DNA of 64,000 bases from Chryseobacterium formosum (GCF_026460885.1 NZ_JAOVZW010000031.1:1-64000); one strand, 5' to 3'; shown: positions 9,778-18,257, counted from the stretch's first letter. Notes: generated by a model from the letters alone, not told the origin. Program-made: numbers and translations.

Positions 9778-12126
9778 ATGAAAAACAAACTCAATATATA
9801 CTGTAAATATTTTTTGGTTTCGGGAATTACTGCGACAATTATTTCCTGCAGCAATACTAAATTTTTGAAAGACGGACAGCTTCTTTACACAGGAGCAGAA
9901 GTAAAAATAGAAAGTGATTCTTTAACCAAGAAAGAAAAATCTGCATTACAATCAGCTTTAGAAGAAAATCTTACCCCAAAACCAAACTCGTCATTTTTAG
10001 GTTTAAGACCAAAATTGTATGCTTACAATGCAACAAAGGAACCGAAGAAAGAAAAGGGAATAAGATATTGGCTGAAATATAAATTCGGTGAAGAACCTGT
10101 TTTGTTGGGCGATGTTGACCGTGAATTTAATAAAGATATTATCGTTAATTATTCTGAAAACAAGGGATATTTTAATGCTAAAGCGAAATATGACACCGTT
10201 TCAAAGAATAAAAAAGCTCAGGTCATTTATACATTGAATCCTGGCGGAAGATATTTAATCAGCAATGTAAAATTCCCTGCAGATTCAAGCTTGGTGAATC
10301 AGGAAATCCAGATCTTAAAAGAGAAGACTTTATTGAAAACCGGAAATCCTTTTGATCTGGATGTGATTAAAGCGGAAAGACAAAGAATTGATGACGGTTT
10401 GAAAGACAAAGGTTTTTACTATTTCAATCCCGACAATATCATTGTTCAGGCGGATAGTACGGTGAGCAAAAATCATCAGGTCGAAATGATTGTGAAGTTG
10501 AAAGACAATACACCTAAATTGGCAAAAGAACAGTTTACGATTGATAAAGTCGTTGTTTTTCCAAATTACAATCTTCGGGATGCGAAAAGAGGAAAATACA
10601 GCATTCCGATGAATCAGGATTCTTTGAAAGGCTATGAATACAATGATATTTACGTTGTAGATCCTGATAAAAAATTTAAACCAAGAGTTTTTGACCGTGC
10701 TTTGTATTTCGACAAAGGGGATGTTTATAACCGAAAAGATCATAATCTTTCTTTAAACCGATTGATCAGTTTAGGGGTTTTTAAATTTGTGAAAAACGAA
10801 TTTATCGTTTCAGATTCTCTGAATCATAAGTTTGATGCCTATTATATTTTAACACCGAGAGAGCTTCAATCGTTACGTTTGGAAGCTTTAGGAAGAACCA
10901 ATTCTGCGAATTATGCAGGAAGCGAATTAAATTTAAACTGGACACAAAGAAACTTTTTCCGTGGTGCCGAGCAGTTTAAAGCTTCTGTTTATGGTGCTTT
11001 TGATGTACAGATTGGTGGACCTGCAGAAGCAGAAAATATTTTCAGAGCAGGAGCCAATGCACAGCTTTCTATTCCGAGAATTGTGGCGCCGTTCCGTTTT
11101 AATTCTTCAAGTGCTTTTGTGCCGAGAACCAATATTAAACTGGGATATGAGTTTCAAAACAGAACGACTTTATACACTTTAAATACTTTCAACGCAACTT
11201 TTGGCTATCAGTGGAAAGAAAATGTAAGAAAAGAGCATGAATTGAATGTAATTGATGTTTCCTATATTGATCCTGCAAATGAAACTCCAAAATTTGCAGC
11301 ACTAAAACAGGGGAATCCCTATTTACAGAGAATCACCGACCAGCAGTTAATTTTCGGACCAACATATTCTTATACTTACTCCACGACGATGCTTCCTAAA
11401 AAAAATACATTCTATTATAAAGGAATGCTGGATTTAGCCGGAAATATTACAGGTTTGGTGACAGGAGCCAATGTAAAAGAAGGAAAAGAAAAAAACATTT
11501 TTGGAGTTCCTTTCAGTCAATATGCAAAGATTGAAAATGATGTGCGTTTTTATCACAAGTTTACTGAGAAAACTTCATTAGCAACAAGATTTATTGCTGG
11601 TGTTGCGCTTCCGTATGGAAATTCAGAGCATATTCCATTTTCAAGACAGTTTTTTGTGGGCGGAAGTAACAGTATCAGAGCTTTCAGAGCGAGAACTTTA
11701 GGTCCTGGAAGTTTTGATCCAAGAGGTGCAGAAAATACCAGAGCAGTTTTTGATCAGGCAGGTGATGTGAAATTAGAACTCAATGCAGAATACAGAGCCA
11801 ATCTTTATAAATTTTTAAATGTTGCAGCATTCGTAGATGCCGGAAATATCTGGTTAATCAATGATGAATTTAATGAGGCGGGCGAAAACACAAGACCAGG
11901 CGGAAAATTCTCAAAAGATTTTCTTAGCGAAGTTGCTGTAGGAGCTGGAGTTGGTTTAAGATTAGACTTTTCAATTTTAATTTTAAGACTCGATTTAGCA
12001 ATGCCATTAAGAGTTCCTTACTATGAAAAAGGCGACCGATGGGTTCTGGATCGAATTAAATTCGGGGAAGGAAGCTGGAGAAGAGATAATCTGATTCTGA
12101 ATATTGCGATTGGATATCCATTCTAA
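9778..12126 (+). CDS. tamL: TamL-type Omp85 outer-membrane lipoprotein (BamA/TamA family)
   Basis: This 782-residue protein has a lipoprotein signal with the acylation Cys at residue 24 (ATIISC24). POTRA-like segments occupy about residues 90-430. A C-terminal 16-strand-type Omp85 barrel contains the FVGGSNSIRAF motif and ends in a terminal Phe (IAIGYPF). Bacteroidota carry a lipidated TamA variant called TamL; the Cys here fits that form. It should sit in the outer membrane and work with the TamB protein encoded just upstream in the same operon. Length and architecture are normal for the family. Confidence 0.92.
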   Translation: MKNKLNIYCKYFLVSGITATIISCSNTKFLKDGQLLYTGAEVKIESDSLTKKEKSALQSALEENLTPKPNSSFLGLRPKLYAYNATKEPKKEKGIRYWLKYKFGEEPVLLGDVDREFNKDIIVNYSENKGYFNAKAKYDTVSKNKKAQVIYTLNPGGRYLISNVKFPADSSLVNQEIQILKEKTLLKTGNPFDLDVIKAERQRIDDGLKDKGFYYFNPDNIIVQADSTVSKNHQVEMIVKLKDNTPKLAKEQFTIDKVVVFPNYNLRDAKRGKYSIPMNQDSLKGYEYNDIYVVDPDKKFKPRVFDRALYFDKGDVYNRKDHNLSLNRLISLGVFKFVKNEFIVSDSLNHKFDAYYILTPRELQSLRLEALGRTNSANYAGSELNLNWTQRNFFRGAEQFKASVYGAFDVQIGGPAEAENIFRAGANAQLSIPRIVAPFRFNSSSAFVPRTNIKLGYEFQNRTTLYTLNTFNATFGYQWKENVRKEHELNVIDVSYIDPANETPKFAALKQGNPYLQRITDQQLIFGPTYSYTYSTTMLPKKNTFYYKGMLDLAGNITGLVTGANVKEGKEKNIFGVPFSQYAKIENDVRFYHKFTEKTSLATRFIAGVALPYGNSEHIPFSRQFFVGGSNSIRAFRARTLGPGSFDPRGAENTRAVFDQAGDVKLELNAEYRANLYKFLNVAAFVDAGNIWLINDEFNEAGENTRPGGKFSKDFLSEVAVGAGVGLRLDFSILILRLDLAMPLRVPYYEKGDRWVLDRIKFGEGSWRRDNLILNIAIGYPF

Positions 12127-12186
12127 AACTGCTTTTAGCTTTTAAATTTTTTCGTGTTTGGCGAGAAAATTGAATGAATCAATAGG

Positions 12187-12206
12187 AACGGGCTTTAGCC
12201 CGTTTT
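12187..12206 (+). terminator. Hairpin after tamL
   Basis: AACGGGCT pairs with AGCCCGTT across a TT loop and is followed by TT. It lies 60 bases after the tamL stop and is a likely terminator. Confidence 0.6.
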
Positions 12207-12318
12207 CAATATCATATAATCAGACTCGGCTTTTAGCCAAAATAAAAATCATACAATTCTTTCTAAGTGTTTGAATTGTATCAATCATTACCAAATCATA
12301 ACTATTAATATTTCTATC

Positions 12319-13245
12319 ATGCTAAAAGAACTAAAATTTTTCTGGGAAACCGTCAAGGAAACATTTACAGAATGGAATAATTCTTCTGCATCCAACGATT
12401 CTGCGAGTTTAGCGTATTATGCTATTTTTTCAATTCCTGGTTTGTTAATTATAATTATTTGGCTTGCCGGATATTTTTTCGGTGAAGAAGCCATTCGTGG
12501 ACAAATCAGTACGCAAATCAGCGGATTGATGGGGCAGGATGTTGCGAAAAGTATTCAGGATATGATTGCGGGAGCACTCATTGATAAAGAAAATATTTTC
12601 ATGAAAATTGTAGGAATCGGATCATTGGTTTACGGTTCCACTACCCTATTTTTTCAGTTGCAAAAATCTTTGAACAATCTTTGGGATGTAGAAGCTGCAC
12701 CGAAAAAAGCTTTAATTAAATTTCTTTTAGACCGAGCCAACTCATTAGGAATGATTCTGATTTTAGGATTTTTACTGATGATTACGATGGTTCTGTCTTC
12801 CTTAATCGGACTATTTAATAATTTCATAACCAATTATTTCGGGCTTGAAACTTATATCATTGTAGAAATCATCAATTTTACCATTGGCTTTTTAATTATT
12901 GTTGTGCTTTTCGCATTGATGTTTAAAGTGCTACCTGATGTAGAAATCAGCTGGAAATCAGTCTGGAAAGGTGCGTTATTGACCGCAGGGTTATTTACTT
13001 TAGGTAAATTTTTACTGAGTCTTTACTTTGGACAGTTCAAACCTACCTCAGCTTTCGGAACTGCCGGAACGGTAATTTTAATTATGATGTGGATTAATTA
13101 TTCCTGTATGCTTGTCTTCTTCGGAGCCGAATTTACCAAAGTTTATACCTATAAAAAAGGGTACAAAATTGTTCCTTCCAAGCATGCAAAATGGAGCAGT
13201 GCGAAATTGTATAGAGAAAGTCAGATAGAAAAGGATGAAATTTAG
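12319..13245 (+). CDS. YihY/BrkB-family inner-membrane protein
   Basis: The protein has 308 residues counted from the ATG at 12319. An in-frame TTG at 12271 would add 16 residues with no family features, so the ATG is preferred. It has about six membrane segments and the family pattern SASLAYYAIFSIPGLL near the N terminus, FQLQKSLNNLWDVE in the middle and an AFGTAGTVILIMMWINYSC segment near the end. The C-terminal tail is basic and cytoplasmic. The family is often called ribonuclease BN-like through an old misannotation; its actual function (transport or envelope) is unsettled. Confidence 0.88.
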   Translation: MLKELKFFWETVKETFTEWNNSSASNDSASLAYYAIFSIPGLLIIIIWLAGYFFGEEAIRGQISTQISGLMGQDVAKSIQDMIAGALIDKENIFMKIVGIGSLVYGSTTLFFQLQKSLNNLWDVEAAPKKALIKFLLDRANSLGMILILGFLLMITMVLSSLIGLFNNFITNYFGLETYIIVEIINFTIGFLIIVVLFALMFKVLPDVEISWKSVWKGALLTAGLFTLGKFLLSLYFGQFKPTSAFGTAGTVILIMMWINYSCMLVFFGAEFTKVYTYKKGYKIVPSKHAKWSSAKLYRESQIEKDEI

Positions 13246-13324
13246 TAATGCTGATAAATATTTCATAAATTTTAAGTTTCTTATTATTTCACAAGTGTAT
13301 ATTAATTTAAATTATAAAAAATAA

Positions 13325-13332
13325 TACATTTG
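13325..13332 (+). promoter_or_regulatory. Candidate -7 box for the 13343 lipoprotein
   Basis: TACATTTG matches TAnnTTTG exactly, 10 bases before the ATG at 13343. This implies a very short leader and gives the gene its own promoter. Confidence 0.4.
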
Positions 13333-13342
13333 TAATAAAAAC

Positions 13343-13906
13343 ATGATGAAAAGGAAAAAACTATCTTTTATCGCTATACTTATTTTTATATGTTCTACAA
13401 TAATATCTTGTCATACTGAAGAATATTATTCCGAGATTAGGCATATCTATGACAGTAAGTATCCAACAAGTTCAAAAAGAATTTCAATACAAGACAGCAA
13501 ACACAAATTAAAATTATTAACAGAATTAGAAAATTCTAAAGCAATTATTAGAAAGCTTAACCATACTGTATTCGGGAAAAGTATAAACTATAAAGAAGGA
13601 TTTTGGTTTGATACTGAGCAAATAATATACATTGAAAACGGACCTCAATTACATACTTATACTTTTAGTTTTTATCGGGAAAACTATAGTAATGAAGATC
13701 CTATTTCCAATCTTCTGTTCGTTCCTACATCAGAAGGAACATATGCTAAGTACATTGTTTATTATAATTTTACAGAAGAGGAGCAAAACATTTTAAGGAA
13801 AGGTGGTAATGTAGATACAAAAGGTAAAATGTTGTCCGTTTTTATTGATGGAAATAAGAAATATAAAACCTGCGTCATGGATGTACAAAGAAAAGTTAAT
13901 AAATAA
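13343..13906 (+). CDS. Lipoprotein consisting only of the N-terminal domain of the 15094 family
   Basis: This is a 187-residue lipoprotein with lipobox TIISC (Cys 23). From residue about 45 to the end it aligns with residues 45-190 of the larger protein at 15094-16710. Shared landmarks are RRISL-like/KRISIQDSKHK, the YIENG segment followed by HTYTF, LLFVP, and VDTKGK near residues 158-163. It stops where the larger protein continues into a Cys-containing segment, glycine linker and C-terminal domain. It may be a stand-alone version, or one that lost its C-terminal cassette; no frameshift is seen. No biochemical role can be assigned. A DNA-binding gene pair lies between the two relatives. Confidence 0.75.
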   Translation: MMKRKKLSFIAILIFICSTIISCHTEEYYSEIRHIYDSKYPTSSKRISIQDSKHKLKLLTELENSKAIIRKLNHTVFGKSINYKEGFWFDTEQIIYIENGPQLHTYTFSFYRENYSNEDPISNLLFVPTSEGTYAKYIVYYNFTEEEQNILRKGGNVDTKGKMLSVFIDGNKKYKTCVMDVQRKVNK

Positions 13907-13920
13907 CATCAGTAATAATA

Positions 13921-13948
13921 AAATCCTCCCGATTATTCGGGAGGATTT
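13921..13948. terminator. Bidirectional terminator
   Basis: AAATCCTCCCGA pairs perfectly with TCGGGAGGATTT around TTAT, with T/A runs on both sides. It lies between the convergent ends of the lipoprotein gene and the HU gene and should serve both. Confidence 0.85.
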
Positions 13949-13953
13949 TAGGT

Positions 13954-14337
13954 TTATCCTTTCTTCTTAAACTCTGCGAGCTTCAAAGCATCTTTAATCA
14001 TTTTTCCTGGTCGGAAAACTGTTTTTAAACTTTTAATGCTTGAGGCATTTACTTCTTCTGCAGTATCTCTTCCTTCACTGGAACCGCCTGCCTGAAGCGT
14101 AAAATATTCTCCTACATAGACTATTTTACCGTCTGCTACGTCATCGGCAATTTTAGAAAATGTGCTTTCCAGTACGGCAAGAATGTCGGCTTTGGACACA
14201 GTGGAAACTGAGGCTGCATTTTTGGCAAGATCTGCAAGAGTGGTTTTGCCTTCGCCTACGATATTGGCATAATACTTTGGCGGATTGTTGGGTTGCTGTG
14301 GGTTCTTCTTTGGAACCACATTGAATGTAATTGGCAT
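13954..14337 (-). CDS. HU/IHF-like DNA-binding protein
   Basis: This 127-residue protein belongs to the Bacteroidota HU-like group. A proline-rich N-terminal strand segment (PKKNPQQPNNPPKYY) replaces the usual start of HU. Helices follow (TTLADLAKNAASVSTVSKADILAVL), then IADDVADGKIVYVGEYFTLQAG and the C-terminal TVFRPGKMIKDAL. These proteins bend or coat DNA. It is read opposite to the flanking lipoproteins and shares its direction with the XRE gene, from which it is separated by a palindromic repeat block. Confidence 0.85.
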   Translation of the reverse strand: MPITFNVVPKKNPQQPNNPPKYYANIVGEGKTTLADLAKNAASVSTVSKADILAVLESTFSKIADDVADGKIVYVGEYFTLQAGGSSEGRDTAEEVNASSIKSLKTVFRPGKMIKDALKLAEFKKKG

Positions 14338-14453
14338 TTTTTTCTTCGGTATTTGTGTTAAACAATATTTTTATTACAGAACTAAATTATAAAAAATATT
14401 GATACAGAAGATAAAAAAATGTGACTCTCTACGGAGCTTTTATTGTTGTTTTA

Positions 14454-14537
14454 AAAACGTACGTACGTTTTATTAAAAAGGTACGCACGTTTTAAACAAA
14501 AGATACGGACGTTTTACACAAAACGTCCGTATCTTTT
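14454..14537. repeat. Four-fold block of 18-bp near-palindromes with terminator
   Basis: Four related 18-19-bp units follow one another: AAAACGTACGTACGTTTT (14454-14471, a perfect palindrome), AAAAAGGTACGCACGTTTT (14475-14493), AAAAGATACGGACGTTTT (14498-14515) and the exact inverse complement of the third (14520-14537). The last two form an 18-bp hairpin ending in T5, which should end the XRE gene transcript on the minus strand. The first two units do not fit a simple terminator and may be binding sites. Confidence 0.8.
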
Positions 14538-14574
14538 TATAATATTATATTGAGGTTTTTATAAAAACCTTCTT

Positions 14575-14946
14575 TTATTTCTTTAAAAGCCCTTCTATCA
14601 GCTTATTCTTCGCTTCTACCAAACTTGTAATATCCTTTTGATTTTTGATAATGCTTTCTATTAATTCTTCTGAAAAAGTATTGTTGATTGTTACAGTATT
14701 GTTATTATGGATATTTCCAACCGCTCTGTCTGTGTTGTTTTGTACAATTGGTGTTTCATCTAATAAATCATACACATCGGTTTCATAGAAATCTGCAATC
14801 TTCATCAGATTTTCCATAGCAGGTTTTGCTTTATCACTTTCCCATTTGTTATAAGCATTTTGTGAGATATGTAGTTTCTCTGCGATCTGCATCTGAGTAA
14901 GGTTTCGTCCTGTTCTTAGTTTATTGAGTTTGGTTCCCAAAGTCAT
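14575..14946 (-). CDS. XRE-family helix-turn-helix regulator
   Basis: This 123-residue protein has a Cro/C1-type helix-turn-helix at residues 5-60 (NLTQMQIAEKLHISQNAYNKW). A linker with an Asn-rich stretch follows, then a C-terminal helical segment (residues about 90-123) that probably dimerises. It is likely a local transcription regulator. It is followed by the four-fold palindrome block, and its 5' end faces the modular lipoprotein gene at 15094, 147 bases away, so it may control that gene or itself. This is inferred from layout only. Confidence 0.85.
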   Translation of the reverse strand: MTLGTKLNKLRTGRNLTQMQIAEKLHISQNAYNKWESDKAKPAMENLMKIADFYETDVYDLLDETPIVQNNTDRAVGNIHNNNTVTINNTFSEELIESIIKNQKDITSLVEAKNKLIEGLLKK

Positions 14947-15093
14947 ACCGTATAATTTTATGCTAAAGTAAAGAAAAATTCAAAAAAACAACTAAGGTTC
15001 AGGTATTTTACAACCAAAGTTGTAGAAAATTTATTCATCCTTTTAGGATATTTGTTGCAGAATTATTTTATATTTAACCCTTAAAAAAAACAA

Positions 15094-16710
15094 ATGACAA
15101 TGAAGAAAACTTTATTTCTCAGGCTCTGCCTGATCCTTATGGTCGCCCTTACGGCTTATTCCTGCCGCACAGAACTCCTTTCCGAAGCAGATACCTATGA
15201 AAACGGAACTAAGTTCCATCTTACTTCCAGAAGAATTTCCCTTAACGAAGCGAAGCACAAACAACAGCTTTCAGCCGGTCTGGAAGAAGCTGAAGCCAGA
15301 TTCAAAGAAATCGGAAAGGTAAATCTAAACGGGCGAACAGTAAACTATGCCAACGGAGTTTCTATAAATACCAAAAGTGTAATCTACATAGAAAACGGAG
15401 ATAACTTCCATACCTACACCTTTCATATCCAAAGACAAAACGCTCCTGACAATGCACCATTGGAAAATCTTCTGCTGGTACCGGAAACCGATGGCAGCTA
15501 TAGAGAGTTTCTGGTAACCTACCATCTTACTGCACAGGAAAAAGAAAAAATAAAAAACGGAGAGCCTGTAAACACCAAAGGAAAAACCAAGATTACAGAG
15601 CTTGCCAAAGGCAGCTTCAATTCCGGAGGGGCTCTTATGAATGCCAAAACTACCTGCAGCTGGACCGACGTAACCATTGTTTACGGCTGTAGCCAGATCA
15701 ATAAATCTACAGGTCAGCCAGTTCACAACGCATCTAATATGTCTGACTGGCACAACTGTACTGCAGAGACCAAACCCATGGTGTTTACCGCAGGAGTATG
15801 GAACTGCGTTCCCGAGAAGGAAGACAACTACATCAGTCCGGGTACCGGAGGTGGCGGCAGCGGAGGTGGCGGCGAAAACACAGATCCCGGAACTCCACCC
15901 AATGAATGTACTTCTGTAGCCACAGACCCGACACAGGTAGGTTTAATAGGTTCGGACGGTTGTAATATCGGCATGCCGAGCCAGCCGAATAATTCTGACG
16001 ATCCCGATGAACGAACGCCTTGTGAGGTGCTGAAGGAAAATTCAGAAACTCCTTATATACAGACCAAACTTGATAGTCTTAAAGAACGTGTTGCACTTAC
16101 AACTACGGGTAGGGATCATCATGAGACAGCAATTACCATAGCCAAGAGAGGGGCTGCATTAAAACATAAAGTTTTTACCAAACCTAAAGAGACAGGTATT
16201 GCAGGGGTTATTGCGGTAGAAATAGGGCTTCACCCTTGGGATATTCTTGCAGCACACAATCATTATGAAGATACTTTCCCTGTACCGCAGTTTGGTGATA
16301 TTCTTACCTTCTACACAGGATACAAAATTTCTGATCCCGCCAGAAAGAATGCGTATACTAACTATGTTGTCAATTTTAATGGTACAGAATATGCGTTTAG
16401 GATGAGTGACACTACAGCATTGGATGCATTGCTTGCAGGTCTTAATCAGGATACGAGGGATCCTACGACAACAGAACAGGAAGAAGAAGCAAATAACTCA
16501 ATTTATAAAATCTTTAGAGCTAAAGGATTTGAAAAAGATAAAGACTACACAGAAGAAGAAGCATTGAAAATACTAATGAAAGTTTTAAATGATTCTAACA
16601 TTGGAAGCGGAAATGGAGTACATTTATACAGAAAGAATAATACTAATCGTTGGGCAAAGCTTAAATTAAACCCTGATGGAACAGTGGGAAAAGATGATTG
16701 TCCTCTATAA
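15094..16710 (+). CDS. Modular lipoprotein with variable C-terminal domain (polymorphic effector-like)
   Basis: This 538-residue protein has a lipoprotein signal (Cys 24 in AYSC). Residues 45-190 form the domain shared with the 13343 gene. A Cys/Trp-containing segment (185-240) and a glycine linker (about 249-260) follow, then a distinct C-terminal domain (about 305-538). The C-terminal part has H388-N-H390 and later PQFGD402, close to the JAMM/JAB metal motif HxH...D, with E344 as a possible partner glutamate. Base composition is richer in GC before the linker than at the 3' end. A DUF6705 lipoprotein follows after 18 bases, and a second copy of the last 44 codons lies downstream. The arrangement resembles exchangeable toxin tails with immunity genes, but toxicity is not shown by the sequence. 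Confidence 0.72.
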   Translation: MTMKKTLFLRLCLILMVALTAYSCRTELLSEADTYENGTKFHLTSRRISLNEAKHKQQLSAGLEEAEARFKEIGKVNLNGRTVNYANGVSINTKSVIYIENGDNFHTYTFHIQRQNAPDNAPLENLLLVPETDGSYREFLVTYHLTAQEKEKIKNGEPVNTKGKTKITELAKGSFNSGGALMNAKTTCSWTDVTIVYGCSQINKSTGQPVHNASNMSDWHNCTAETKPMVFTAGVWNCVPEKEDNYISPGTGGGGSGGGGENTDPGTPPNECTSVATDPTQVGLIGSDGCNIGMPSQPNNSDDPDERTPCEVLKENSETPYIQTKLDSLKERVALTTTGRDHHETAITIAKRGAALKHKVFTKPKETGIAGVIAVEIGLHPWDILAAHNHYEDTFPVPQFGDILTFYTGYKISDPARKNAYTNYVVNFNGTEYAFRMSDTTALDALLAGLNQDTRDPTTTEQEEEANNSIYKIFRAKGFEKDKDYTEEEALKILMKVLNDSNIGSGNGVHLYRKNNTNRWAKLKLNPDGTVGKDDCPL

Positions 16711-16728
16711 ATTTTTAAAATTAACAAT

Positions 16729-17307
16729 ATGAATAAAATATTTTTTTTACTATTATTAATAAGTATGTTTTTATCTTGTAAAAGTCAGACGAATGTAATT
16801 AATTTTGTTGATAGGTGTAGTTACAATTCAATTAATACTAGTGATGGTAATACTTATTTAAAAGATGTTAACAATATTTATACACCATATGTTGGAACAT
16901 GGAAATGGTCATATGGAAACAAGGAAATGACTTTAGTTCTTATAAAGCAAACTAAACATCATTATAATGAACGTACTTTTAACTATTTTGAAGATCGTTT
17001 AGTTGGATATTATATTTATAAAGAGAACGGAGCTGTAATAGCTGATACTTCCGGAGATAATCTACAAAAAGATTTTGGAATAGCTGTTTCTTTTGATATT
17101 TCTTGCGACTCAACAGTAGATACTGGTTTTTTTGTAGATAGAAAAAAAGAGAAAATAATTACCGTAGGATTAGAAATCCTATCCCCTACACAAATGAAAT
17201 TTAGAGGTAAGATAGACCAGCACAGTTCTTATGTGAGCCCTAAAAGACCGAGAACTTTGTATACAGGCTCTACTTTCCCGTTGGATATGGTTTTTACGAA
17301 GCAGTAG
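16729..17307 (+). CDS. DUF6705-type lipoprotein, possible partner of the upstream modular protein
   Basis: This 192-residue lipoprotein has lipobox FLSC (Cys 17). The rest looks like a small beta-sandwich: a VGTWKWSYGNKEMTLVL segment, then several strands and a conserved-looking C-terminal FPLDMVFTKQ. I recognise it as the DUF6705 family of Chryseobacterium relatives, whose function is unknown. It follows the modular lipoprotein after 18 bases, is much more AT-rich, and has a broken paralogue placed after a duplicated tail in the same order. That order is what a tail-plus-immunity cassette would give, but inhibition of the upstream protein is only inferred. Confidence 0.75.
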   Translation: MNKIFFLLLLISMFLSCKSQTNVINFVDRCSYNSINTSDGNTYLKDVNNIYTPYVGTWKWSYGNKEMTLVLIKQTKHHYNERTFNYFEDRLVGYYIYKENGAVIADTSGDNLQKDFGIAVSFDISCDSTVDTGFFVDRKKEKIITVGLEILSPTQMKFRGKIDQHSSYVSPKRPRTLYTGSTFPLDMVFTKQ

Positions 17308-17330
17308 ATTAAAAGTAGGCTTAAATAATT

Positions 17331-17358
17331 AACCGTAAGATTTTAGATTTTACGGTTT
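17331..17358 (+). terminator. Terminator after the DUF6705 gene
   Basis: AACCGTAA pairs with TTACGGTT and is followed by T residues. The orphan tail begins directly after it, so that tail has no obvious promoter. Confidence 0.7.
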
Positions 17359-17360
17359 TT

Positions 17361-17495
17361 ATGTTGTTAAATGATTCGGATATAGGAAGCGGAGATGGCG
17401 TGCATTTGTATCGAAAAAATAATGTTACTAATCGCTGGGCAAAGCTTAAATTAAACCCAGATGGAGAAGTGGGGCAAGACAACTGTCCTATGTAA
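17361..17495 (+). pseudogene. Orphan copy of the C-terminal tail of the 15094 protein
   Basis: The reading frame encodes 44 residues that align almost without gaps to residues 496-538 of the upstream modular lipoprotein. Matching landmarks are LNDSDIGSGDGVHLYRKNN, then RWAKLKLNPDG and a final DNCPM against DDCPL. Differences are mostly conservative, so the copy is old or came from a relative. It has no N-terminal domain or signal and sits behind a terminator, so it is best read as a displaced, silent cassette end. Confidence 0.8.
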
Positions 17496-17521
17496 ATACG
17501 AATAATATTTAAATTAAGAAT

Positions 17522-17695
17522 ATGAAAATAATAAATAAAATTGCTTTTATCATAATTACACTATTTGCTGTCTCATGTAGAAGCCAAACTAATGTTATCG
17601 ATCTTGTAAATAGATGTAGTCATCAGGGGAGCGTTCTTACACTAGTGCAAAGGATTCTATATATCATCAAAACTAAGTTCGATAAAAGTATATGA
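17522..17695 (+). pseudogene. 5' fragment of a DUF6705-like lipoprotein gene
   Basis: The 57-codon frame has a lipoprotein signal (lipobox FAVSC, then RSQTNVIDLVNRCS) that closely matches the start of the 16729 gene (KSQTNVINFVDRCS). Similarity ends after about 36 residues, and the frame stops at 17693. It lies 26 bases after the orphan tail, just as the intact DUF6705 gene follows the intact tail. It looks like a duplicated partner gene broken by recombination into unrelated sequence near 17630-17650. Confidence 0.7.
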
Positions 17696-18197
17696 TGAAA
17701 ACTATCGAGTAATTGAAGAAAAAAAATTCATTTTTCCAAGTGGTAACGATAACCGAAAAGTATACCTCGATAGTCATATTAAATATGAATATGACCAATT
17801 AGGAAAAATGATTAAAAGTGTAAATTTTAATGATGGCAATTATTATAACTACATTATGGATGAAAAGGGAAAGATAATGAAAGAAGAAAAAACATCAGGA
17901 AATTCATCTGTAATTTTACAATCAAACTTTTCTTATACGAAAGACGGAAAATTAGAAAGAACAATAAGCTATTACGGCAATATAATTTCGGATAAAAAAA
18001 AATTTGAATATGATAATCATTATATAAGCAAATTATACTATTCAACTAAATTTGGAAAAGACAATAAACCAAAACAAACTATAGTAGTTACTTTTAAGTA
18101 TAAATTCGACAAACAAAAAAATTGGACTGAAATTATAAAAAATGTAGATGGAAAAGATAAGTATAAGTGGGTAAGAGAAATTGAATATTATAAATAA
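17646..18197 (+). pseudogene. 3' part of a YD-repeat-like secreted protein
   Basis: A frame open from just after a stop at 17643 to 18197 encodes beta-hairpin-like repeats: KYEYDQLGKMIKSVNF, then YIMDEKGKIMKEE, FSYTKDGKLERTISYY, and a final EIEYYK. The first ATG is at 17808, leaving about 50 well-formed codons upstream without a start. The DUF6705-like fragment overlaps in another frame, so the two are probably remains of different genes joined together. Translation from 17808 (129 residues) remains possible. Such YD-like lipoproteins are frequent in relatives, with unknown role. Confidence 0.6.
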
Positions 18198-18226
18198 GAT
18201 TTATTGTAAAGACTGAGTAAGTAAAA

Positions 18227-18252
18227 AATCCTCCCGAATTATCAGGAGGATT
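18227..18252. terminator. Bidirectional terminator
   Basis: AATCCTCC pairs with GGAGGATT around CGAATTATCA, with A and T runs outside. It separates the convergent YD-like remnant and argS. It resembles the hairpin at 13921-13948. Confidence 0.75.
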
Positions 18253-18257
18253 AATTT

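Noticed and set aside
12271..12318. TTG start adding 16 residues to the YihY-type protein
   Set aside because: The added residues are not typical of the family; the ATG at 12319 begins right at the conserved part.
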